Source: Beroe forskalii
Lineage: Eukaryota; Ctenophora; Nuda; Beroida; Beroidae
Direction of reading: 5' to 3'
Assembly (NCBI GenBank): GCA_011033025.1
Contig: WFMF01000042.1
Span: 434,501-498,500, forward strand
DNA length: 64,000 nucleotides
How positions within the stretch are numbered: the stretch's first letter is position 1; each line of letters begins with the position of its first letter. This document shows, in pieces, positions 56,038-64,000 of this stretch. The notes under the pieces are model-generated. The model saw only the letters and a program-made list of their open reading frames with translations. It was not told the origin of the DNA and made no database searches. The position numbers were made by a program, and so were the translations under genes.

Positions 56038-56137
56038 NNNNNNNNNNNNNNNNNNNNNNNNNNNNNNNNNNNNNNNNNNNNNNNNNNNNNNNNNNNNNNN
56101 NNNNNNNNNNNNNNNNNNNNNNNNNNNNNNNNNNNNN
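56038..56137. other. Assembly gap, 100 N
   Basis: Exactly 100 undetermined bases, the conventional size for a gap of unknown length. The sequence resumes inside a 39-bp minisatellite, which probably caused the break. Confidence 0.99.
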
Positions 56138-56245
56138 TCCATTGTTTTCCTTACCCTGGCTATATGCTAATATTTTATTGTTTTTCCTTTTCCTGGGCTA
56201 TATGCTATCATTTCTATTGGTTTTCCTTGCCCTGGGCTATATGAG
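56138..56245. repeat. 39-bp minisatellite next to the gap
   Basis: Two to three units of TATATGCTAATATTTTATTG and TTTTTCCTT(G/T)(C/T)CCTGGGC. The same unit recurs at 63,795-64,000. Confidence 0.93.
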
Positions 56246-56465
56246 TATCATGATATGATGCTATTGTTATAGTTATCATTGATAAGTTACTTGAATCTAA
56301 ATTATATGTAAATTTGACATGGGCAATGGGCATAAATAAACTACTGCTGATGCGATATCAAGAACCATTGGGCTATGTATTGAAGTATTTATCTATCGAT
56401 TGGATGGAAGGATCATGGATGGAAGGATCATTCCTTGAAGATGATCTCCATTGATACAATTATTA
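56246..56465. other. Unique sequence
   Basis: AT-rich, with a short direct repeat GGATGGAAGGATCA at about 56,401 and 56,416. No gene seen. Confidence 0.4.
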
Positions 56466-56705
56466 ATAGATTCATTTTTGATTTTCAATGGACATTGCAC
56501 ATGTCCAATGGGTCCAATGGATATAGAACGGATCTATCCGAGTGGATGAAATCGTCACAATAACCAAACCTGGTTTGGTGATTGGAAAATGGACATCAGT
56601 CCGGTATTTTTGTTCAATTAATCCACTGTACCCAATGGATCCATTGCATGCAATGGATCCATTGAATCCAATGCATCCATTGGACACAATGGATCCATTG
56701 GACTT
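56466..56705. repeat. Palindromic CAATGGATCCATTG repeats
   Basis: Repeated CCAATGGATCCATTGGA-type palindromes at 56,630-56,702, with a related inverted start at 56,500-56,522 (GTCCAATGGGTCCAATGGAT). Together they can fold back on the segment in between; possibly another small foldback element. Confidence 0.6.
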
Positions 56706-57175
56706 GGCTTAAGTAGTCACTCAAGCCAGGCAATGTCTGACATAACAAGGTGCAACAGTACCTTGTTAAATTGAAACTTTATTTAACCAGAGGTATATAC
56801 TGTCACAAAAACCAAGGTCCTGCTCCTTGTTAAGGCAAGCAAACACACCGAGCAAACAGAGATATTGTCATAGCATGCGGGAAGCACATCAATTATGCGT
56901 GCTCCTCCTTCATCCATATGCCACGTGTGCTAAGGAGTTTTAAGAATAATACAGGCATAATCCTGCTTGAAGATATTTTTTGAAGTTATCATTACCTAAT
57001 AATGAATGCTCTTGTTAATATGGCGGGAGACTGACCTGATGGTTCAATATGGACATTGTTGTGCCTCATATTCAAATAGCCCCCTTTCTTACCATATATA
57101 TTTTATCCAATGTGCTGTAAAAAATATAATTGAATTGAATTGAACATGCAAGGCAATGGACCCTTCCAGATTAGG
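56706..57175. other. Unique sequence
   Basis: No gene recognised. Contains a TGAATTGAATTGAA stretch near 57,131-57,144 like the ones at 51,660 and 54,662. Confidence 0.4.
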
Positions 57176-58135
57176 CCAGCGCCATAGTAGACGTTGAAAA
57201 CGCCATACTAATAAAATTAGCGCATTTTTATGAGTATTTACGGCAACAAGTCACGTCCCATAAGCTTATTTTGTTACAGGGCGCTAAAAACATTATACAT
57301 TTGGCGCCACACTAACATTATAATCGCATTTGCTGCAACTAGCTTTATTAAAGATATTAAAGATATTCGCCATATTAAGAAAATATTCGCCTTGTTATCA
57401 AAAATATTCATATAGTTTATTTCGCTGTGTTAAGAAAATAATCGCCACATTAAGTAATCCCAAGTAATGTATAGTTTCTTAGAGTTGCAGCTAGTTTTAA
57501 AGTTACTCTCCATACTAAGAAAATAATCGCCTTGTTCTTAAAGTTTTTTTCGCCGAGTTGAAAAGAAAATCGCTTTATGTTATGATAACATGTACACTCG
57601 AGGTTACACACATCAGCCCCAACCAGACTTTGATTCTCATCTGTACAAAATGTGTAACCTTCACTACGGAAACATCTATTATTGATTTCGATTGATCAAT
57701 AAGCGGAAATGAATCGTGTTCGGAATAATATCATACATGAAACCATACAATTTCGGATTCAGATAATTACCCCGGATTTCTACCTGGACAACGACACAAC
57801 TGAAACATCGTCCAATATGTAACATTCTGCGTAATTTTGGCGTTTTTGGCGCCTTTTGTCATGTTAGGTATGTGAACTGCGATAATATAATTTTGCGATT
57901 TTCGTGACATTTGTGGCGTAATATTGACGTCTTTATCGATATAATTTTCGGCGACTTTTATGGCGTTTTGCGATTTTTTGGCTTTTTGCGATTTTTCGGC
58001 GACTTTTCGTGCCTTTTTTGGCGTTTTTCACGACTTATTGGCGTTCTCCCCGACTGCTCGGCGTTTCCCCGACTTTTTGACGTTTTTGCCACAAGTTTTT
58101 GTTATTTTTCGGCGTTTTCTGGCGATATATTGTAA
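57176..58135. repeat. Degenerate GCC/GGCG-spaced simple repeats
   Basis: 57,180-57,570: loosely repeated AAGAAAATAATCGCC(T/A)TGTTA-type units. 57,840-58,130: degenerate (G)GCGTTTT, GCGATTTTT and GGCGACTTTT repeats with a period near 18 bp. Both look like ancient simple repeat or arms of an eroded inverted-repeat element. The short plus frames rich in F are artefacts. Confidence 0.5.
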
Positions 58136-58243
58136 AAGATTATGCGCTCAAGTTAATAAACTGATAAACTTGGCTAAGTTAATAAGTCAATGTAATAATT
58201 AATTTTTAACTTAACAACACCACGTCTTATTACAATCAAATTT

Positions 58244-58345
58244 GAGGAAATGTTGGGCCTGCTTCTTCGAGGTTCCTGAAGATAATTCATGACTTATACC
58301 AATCTTTTTAAAGGCTTGAAATTATGTTTCGAAACTGTCAGTTGG
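58244..58345. repeat. Dispersed repeat copy 2
   Basis: Shares TGTTG(A/G)GGC(C/T)GCT(C/T)CTTCG, CCTGAAGAT(G/A)ATTCAT and CGAAACTGTCAGTTG with 39,040-39,145. Confidence 0.5.
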
Positions 58346-58619
58346 CAATACATCAACGTTTATTGAGAGCTTTGCCCATTATATACACGGCCGTGTTGTT
58401 TTCGCGCTTGCTCTATACGTATAACCATCACTGATGGAGTTACGAAACCAGAGATGGAGTTATATAAACACGCGCGAAAGTCTCTCTCTAGAAACTCCAT
58501 CAGTAGATTTCAAAACTCCATCAGTAGTTTTCGAAAGTCCATCCCTAGATTTATATTCGTATTCTGACACGCTGAGTTACCGAATGTTACAAAACTTAAT
58601 TAAACATGCTTACATTGTT

Positions 58620-58712
58620 TAGTTACCCTGTTTATTTACCCTGTTTATTTACCCTGTTTATTTACCCTGTTTATTTACCCTGTTTAGTGTTTATTTACCT
58701 TTATTTACCTGA
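58620..58712. repeat. 13-bp TTTACCCTGTTTA minisatellite
   Basis: Five regular units of GTTTATTTACCCT followed by two diverged ones. It immediately precedes the CCCAGCCGGC element. Confidence 0.9.
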
Positions 58713-58720
58713 CCCGTTTA

Positions 58721-59859
58721 CCCAGCCGGCACAAAAACGTTTTATATTCGTTTAATAAACGTTTTTTAGGAAACCATAACGGAGCGAAGTAACGTTTAAT
58801 AAACGTTTATTAAACGTTCTTTTGCGTAATGGATAAAACGATAAAACCGGTTTGAATTTAACGTTTAATAAACGTTTCTTGGGAAACGTTTCTTAAACGT
58901 CATACAGAAACGGTAATTAAACAGAAAATGAGGTCTTGCAATTTAGTTTATTTTTGGTTTATAAATCGTTTTCAAAAAAACGTTTTTGATTGGTTTCCCC
59001 GAAACGATAAATAAACCATTTAATTAATAATTGAATCACTTAATTATTTTTAATTCTTGACTTGGGCTCTGAGAGTCCTCCGTCGACCATGTATATGCAG
59101 TATACACATGGCTGTAACAAAAATTATATAACAGGGATGTTATCCACTGTTTTTGCCTTGCAAGGCAAATATTGCTGAGGCTCGCAGGACCAGGGATTAT
59201 ACTTATAAGAATAAAATGTTTCCTTGTGTTTCAATGAAACCTCGTTAACTTCGTTTTCAAAAGGTTTATTTTTGGTTTGAAAAAAACGTTTATATCAAAC
59301 CAAAAATAAACGTTTAAAAAACGTTTATTTTTGGTTTGCAGTAAACGTTTCTCGCCAACCAAGAATAAACTTTTTCGAAACGTTTATTGTTGGTCTTCAA
59401 GTCACGTTTCCACAGAACGTGAAATAAACGTTTCTGTAACGTTTACTTTCGGTTTTAGGAAAACGCTTTTGTGGACCAAAAATTTAAGTTTTTGGAACGT
59501 TTATTTTTGGTTCTGTGCGAAACGTTTCGTGAATACCAACAATAAACGTATTTTAAACGTTTATTTGAGGTTTCCATGAAACGCAATTCCAATCCGAAAA
59601 TTGTTATTGTGTAAACCAAAAATAAACGTTTTTTAAACGTTTATAATATTAATTGGTTTCATATAAACGTTTTGGATGAACCTAAATGAAACGTATCAGA
59701 AACGTTTATTTTTGGGATTTCAATAAACGTTTCTACAGAAACGTTTATTAAACGTATCAAAAACGATTATCCATAACGTTTGACGGAAACCAAATTTAAA
59801 CCAAATATAAACGTTTATTATTGGTTTATTTTTGGTTTGGTTTGAAAATGCCGGCTGGG
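58721..59859. mobile_element. 1.14-kb CCCAGCCGGCA-ended element full of AACGTTT palindromes
   Basis: The left end CCCAGCCGGCA is inverted at the right end (TGCCGGCTGGG), and TA lies on both outer sides (58,719-58,720 and 59,860-59,861). The interior consists largely of AACGTTTATTAAACGTT and AAACGTTTATTTTTGGTTT in both orientations; a less repetitive centre is at 59,010-59,230. No protein is encoded. TA duplication suggests Tc1/mariner-type mobilisation. Confidence 0.8.
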
Positions 59860-59861
59860 TA

Positions 59862-60485
59862 GCGTATTTAGCAAATGTACACATGCACAAAAACGAACAC
59901 CAAATACCAATCAACACAACACATTGTAATTACTGTGTACATTTGCAAACCGTTATATGCTAGACAAGTGTGTCACGTGACGTCTGCTCGTAACACAGGT
60001 ATAGAATGGAATGTGGCAGCTATACATTTTTGAGAGTAATTACAGTTGCAAAATGCAAATGTCGATGTACACCATGAGTGGTACCTAGTTCTTTCGTTCT
60101 CAATTTTGATATTGCTATTATTGTACACTTTGTTTGGTCGGTCCTTCAGTGTTCACATTCCGATGTATTGGTCTGTTGCTGATGATTTACACATTACCAA
60201 TCATGTTATACTCGTACAATTACCATTCAAATGTGAATGGATTCTTGAGAATGTGAGAATGTGTGAGTCTTTAATAATATTCACTTCGTGATTGTATCTT
60301 TTCGATTTGTTTGTACCATTGATTTTGCAAAAGTTTATGGAAATGAACGTTTTTATGCTGATTGCTGCCTCTTCAAAAAAACTTCAAAATGCTTCAGTCA
60401 ATTCACAAATGTGAAGACTAATATAAATAATTCATAAGGTGTCCTGCTAGGGTCTAAATCTGTCCAAATTAAACTTACTTCGAAT
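59862..60485. other. Unique sequence
   Basis: AT-rich, with an unrecognised 81-codon plus frame at about 60,046-60,291. No other features seen. Confidence 0.35.
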
Positions 60486-60487
60486 CG

Positions 60488-60676
60488 GCCGTGTATATAC
60501 TATATAACCACGCGCCAAGAGAGAGGCTTTTATCTTCACATATAGCACTCACTGGCGTTCGTACTATATGAGCAATTAGACACTCACTGCGTTCGCGCCT
60601 AATTGTAATTCACCACGCTGCGCGTGGCGAATTGCAAAAGTCTCTCTCTAGTCGCGTGGTTATATAGTCTATATAC
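60488..60676. mobile_element. Hairpin MITE, about 185 bp
   Basis: GTGTATATACTATATAACCA ... AGAGAGAGGCTTTT at the left is inverted at the right (AAAAGTCTCTCTCTAG ... GGTTATATAGTCTATATAC), arms about 41 bp. The middle has a further stem (CACCACGCTGCGCGTGG). A partial relative with TATATACACGGCCGTG and AAAGTCTCTCTCTA is at 58,378-58,492. Confidence 0.75.
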
Positions 60677-60932
60677 AGTAGTAATTGGAACAAATTTTAA
60701 AATATGGACAATGAAGCGGGTACTGGGTGCCATCTTCAGCTCTACGATCGGCACTACATCGCTATAATTATCAGTTTTTCACTCAACCAAGACAGGTGTA
60801 CAAAACGGTGTACACTGCATAAGCCATAACAGTCCGAATGATGGAATGCTCTATTGAAAAGCTGTGTGTTACTTATCAATCTGATCGCTCTGGTTCTCAA
60901 TCCTATCCTGCTTTATTAATTGCTCGATAGAT

Positions 60933-61750
60933 ATGGCTCAAGCCCGTGCCCCATATCTATCAAACTATAATATTGTAGAGAAAAATATGGAAATATGGAA
61001 GCTGTGTTCAGTGGTGTGTTTGGTGCAAAGTGTTATTAAAGTGGGGGAGATTGCTAAGGTGACGGTGATGAAGTTGGACAAGGTGGCTCCCTCATATCTT
61101 GTTCTGTCAACAGTAAGCGTTCTGCAGAGAAGCAAGGAGATGTTAAGGGCTGCAGCCCTATCTATCGAGCAGTTCATAAAGCAGGAAAGGATTGAAAACC
61201 AGGATGACCTTCGGGAGAGTACAAACTACAATGGAACAGGTGGAAGTTGTGCAAAGCGCCGTGAAGAGTGAATTTCGAAGCTTCAGCGACGGCGTCAAAC
61301 AGGAGAACGACGCGAAGGCAACGACGAAACAGGTGGAAGCTGCTGTCAAGTGTGTGGTAAAGGGCGACGGCAGGAAAAAGGTAGTGGGACTTGTGGACAG
61401 AAATGAACCAGTGCGTGAAAAAGTGAATAATATAATCAAACTTTGTTGTACATCAGGATAACTATTTTTGACATACTGAATGACTGTTTCCATGTTGATG
61501 AGGCAAAGACTGGGGCTGTACGTCCTGTGAAGATTGTGTTTTGCAGGCAATAGCAGTGATGTGGCAGCAGTGGTGTTGCGAAATGTGAAGAATAAGCGAG
61601 GATCACGATCTCCTGATGGGAGCCCGGAAGAAAGAGAACAGAGGAAGGTAATGAGAAGTATGCAGCAGAGACAGAGTAACCACATAATCCTCTCAGAAGG
61701 TGCTGAGTTCAGCATTCCTCTGAACTCAGTCAGCGACGCCAGTTGAGACT
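60933..61750 (+). pseudogene. Second ORF1-like retrotransposon remnant
   Basis: Read with frame changes, the plus strand gives a helical N-terminus (SIEQFIKQERIENQ), then QSAVKSEFRSFSDGVKQEND, QVEAAVKCVVKGDGRKKVVG, NDCFHVDEAKTGAVRPVKIV, and NSSDVAAVVLRNVKNK ... SPDGSPEEREQRKVM. This is the same domain order as the remnant at 29.6-30.5 kb (coiled coil, A-VK core, RPV block, SPD-SPEER). At least two frameshifts disable it. No ORF2 follows; a TCGAC array and an inverted copy of its 3' part come next. Confidence 0.5.
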
Positions 61751-62022
61751 CCCCCATCAACTCAGGCACTGCCACCAGCCCAGATCAGACTGTCCTGTTA
61801 AGACTCAGCCAAGATCTCAAAGGAATGCTGATGCGTCAACTCCTCAGCAGTCTGGTGCTGCCGTGCAGCAGATCTATGTACGGCGATCCTGATAGGAAGT
61901 CGCAGAACATACATCAAGACTCAACTCGAAGACTCGACTCGACAACTCTACTTGACAAATCGACCCGACAACTCGACTTGACAACTCGACTGAACAACTT
62001 GACTCGACAACTGGCATCGACT
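61598..62022 (+). repeat. Left arm of a roughly 430-bp inverted duplication
   Basis: Reverse complement of 63,340-63,771 with few differences (for example an extra GGAGCCC-type change near 61,620). It includes the 3' end of the ORF1-like remnant and the beginning of the TCGAC repeats. Confidence 0.9.
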
Positions 62023-63340
62023 CGATTCGTCGAGTCGAGTCGTCGAGTCGAGTCGTCGAGTCGAGTCTTCGAGTCGAGTCGTCGAGTCGAGTCGTCGAGT
62101 CGTCGAGTCGTCGAGTCGAGTCGAGTCGAGTCGTCGAGTCGAGTCGTCGAGTCGAGTCGTCGAGTTGTCGAGTCGTCGAGTCGAGTCGTCGAGTTGACTC
62201 GACGAGGCGACTCGACTCGACGACTCGACCCAAAGCCTGTGACCCGACATTTCGCCATCAATCCACGACTCGACCGACTCAACTCGACGACTCCACAACT
62301 CGACGACTGAACTCGGAAACTAAATCTTCACATTAAAACTCTGGCCTCTATTCAGATCTAATTTACATCATTTAATGATATCGACTCAACTCGACTCGAC
62401 GACTCGACTCGACGACTCGACTCGACGACTCGACTCGACGACTCGACTCGACTCGACGACTCGACTCGACGACTCGACTCGACGACTCGACGACTCGACT
62501 CGACTCGACTCGACGACTCGACTCGACGACTCGACTCGACGACTCGACTCGACGACTCGACTCGACGACTCGACTCGACGACGACTCGACGACTCGACGA
62601 CTCGACGACTCGACGACTCGACGACTCGACGACTCGACTCGACTCGACTCGACGACTCGACGACTCGACGACTCGACTCGACGACTCGACTCGACGACTC
62701 GACTCGACTCGACGACTCGACTCGACGACTCAACTCGACGACTCGACTCGACGACTCGACTCGACGACTCGACGACTCGACTCGACGACTCGACTCGACG
62801 ACTCGACTCGACGACTCGACTCGACGACTCGACTCGACGACTCGACTCGACGACTCGACGACTCGACGACTCGACGACTCGACTCGACGACTCGACTCGA
62901 CGACTCGACTCGACTCGACGACTCGACGACTCGACTCGACGACTCGACTCGACGACTCGACTCGACGACTCGACTCGACGACTCGACTCGACGACTCGAC
63001 GACTCGACTCGACGACTCGACTCGACGACTCGACTCGACGACTCGACTCGACGACTCGACTCGACGACGACTCGACGACTCGACGACTCGACGACTCGAC
63101 GACTCGACTCGACGACTCGACGACTCGACTCGACTCGACGACTCGACGACTCGACTCGACTCGACGACTCGACGACTCGACTCGACGACTCGACTCGACG
63201 ACTCGACTCGACGACTCGACTCGACGACTCGACGACTCGACGACTCGACGACTCGACGAATCGACTAAACAACTTGACTCGACAACTGGCATCGACTCAA
63301 CTCGACGACTCGACTCGACGAATCGATTACACGTCCAGTC
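62022..63340. repeat. (TCGAC)n / GACTCGAC(GACTCGAC) array in both orientations
   Basis: 62,022-62,215 runs mainly in GTCGAGTCG orientation; 62,380-63,335 in GACTCGACGACTCGACTCGA orientation, with a unique patch between (62,225-62,375). The units are 5 and 8 bp (TCGAC, GACTCGAC), so all frames in both strands are open and give only S, R, V, E, D, T, L codons; none is a gene. CpG-rich. Confidence 0.97.
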
Positions 63341-63771
63341 AAGTCGTCGAATCGAGTCGATGCCAGTTGTCGAGTCAAGTTGTTTAGTCGAGTTGTCGGG
63401 TCGAGTTGTCGGGTCGAGTTGTCAAGTAGAGTTGTCGAGTCGAGTCTTCGAGTTGAGTCTTGATGTATGTTCTGCGACTTCCTATCAGGATCGCCGTACA
63501 TAGATCTGCTGCACGGCAGCACCAGACTGCTGAGGAGTTGACGCATCAGCATTCCTTTGAGATCTTGGCTGAGTCTTAACAGGACAGTCTGATCTGGGCT
63601 GGTGGCAGTGCCTGAGTTGATGGGGGAGTCTCAACTGGCGTCGCTGACTGAGTTCAGAGGAATGCTGAACTCAGCACCTTCTGAGAGGATTATGTGGTTA
63701 CTCTGTCTCTGCTGCATACTTCTCATTACCTTCCTCTGTTCTCTTTCTTCCGCCCCATCAGGAGATCGTGT
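63340..63771 (-). repeat. Right arm of the inverted duplication
   Basis: Inverted copy of 61,598-62,022. At its outer end (about 63,771) it jumps to TTAGCAATCTCCCACTTTAT, which is the complement of about 61,041-61,063. The right arm is therefore an inverted copy with about 535 bp deleted, joined at a GTGAC/GATCAC microhomology. Confidence 0.88.
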
Positions 63772-63789
63772 CACCTTAGCAATCTCCCA

Positions 63790-64000
63790 CTTTATTATAT
63801 GCTAATATTTCTATTGTTTTTCCTTGCCCTGGGCTATATGCTAATATTTCTATTGTTTTTCTTGCCCGCTATATGCTAATATTTCTATTGTTTTTCCTGC
63901 CCTGGGCTATATGCTAATATTTCTATTGTTTTTCCCTGCCCTGGCTATATGCTAATATTTCTATTGTTTTTCCTTGCCCCTATATGCTAATATTTTATTG
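63790..64000. repeat. 39-bp minisatellite, second location
   Basis: Five units of TATATGCTAATATTTCTATT and GTTTTTCCTTGCCCTGGGC, continuing beyond the window. Same unit as at 56,138-56,245, next to the assembly gap. Confidence 0.95.

Noticed and set aside
61158-61775. 205-codon minus-strand membrane-like protein (and its twin at 63,602)
   Set aside because: It is antisense to the ORF1-like remnant; the 'twin' is just the inverted duplication of the same DNA.
62372-63292. Long frames on both strands (around 300 codons) of RVVESSRR or DSTTRLDD repeats
   Set aside because: The TCGAC array lacks stop codons in nearly all frames on both strands; composition artefact.

Overview
The window is nuclear DNA of a multicellular animal, probably an invertebrate. 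It has spliced genes with GT/AG introns, non-LTR retrotransposons with animal-type ORF1/ORF2, a tRNA-derived SINE, TTAGGG-type telomeric repeat and a 100-N scaffold gap. Nothing in it fixes the phylum. It is very rich in minisatellites (more than 20 arrays) and in palindromic, foldback-like DNA; long conserved coding sequence is scarce. || Layout. 0.3-9.5 kb: eight or more minisatellite arrays with little unique DNA and no convincing gene. 11.26-28.60 kb, minus strand: a coiled-coil protein gene that I assembled from ten exons whose splice phases all agree (1281 nt, 426 codons plus stop; its 5' end is not found). Its introns are filled with minisatellites, a SINE and a 1.8-kb inverted-repeat element, and many of the arrays start on or across the exon borders and so carry copies of splice sites. 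An intact, intronless, plus-strand F-box-like gene (25,340-26,200) lies inside the largest intron. || 29.6-30.5 kb: a decayed retrotransposon ORF1-like remnant. 30.96-35.86 kb: a second, badly degraded or badly sequenced copy of 14.9-20.8 kb (exon copies C' to G'). It lacks the 1.8-kb element and so provides its empty site. 35.9-36.4 kb: another minisatellite. 37.5-38.2 kb: a GC-rich hairpin block. || 39.2-50.3 kb: two closely related copies of one CR1/L2-like LINE (PHD-like ORF1; APE endonuclease plus reverse transcriptase ORF2). The second is 5'-truncated and interrupted by a 1,280-bp foldback element with a perfect 8-bp target duplication and a head-to-head telomeric-repeat core. 50.96-53.82 kb: a 2.86-kb foldback element with different sequence but the same design (GGCA termini, 8-bp target duplication, palindromic short-repeat arms). 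|| 53.9-64 kb: short hairpin elements, a possible terminal exon, the gap, a 1.14-kb CCCAGCCGGC-ended element full of AACGTTT palindromes, another ORF1-like remnant, and a roughly 430-bp inverted duplication flanking a (TCGAC)n array. || The main points of interest are the splice-junction minisatellites and the apparent family of foldback elements with 8-bp target duplications, one with a telomeric core. Base-level accuracy is doubtful at 32.5-35.9 kb and around 52.5 kb, where homopolymers look distorted.
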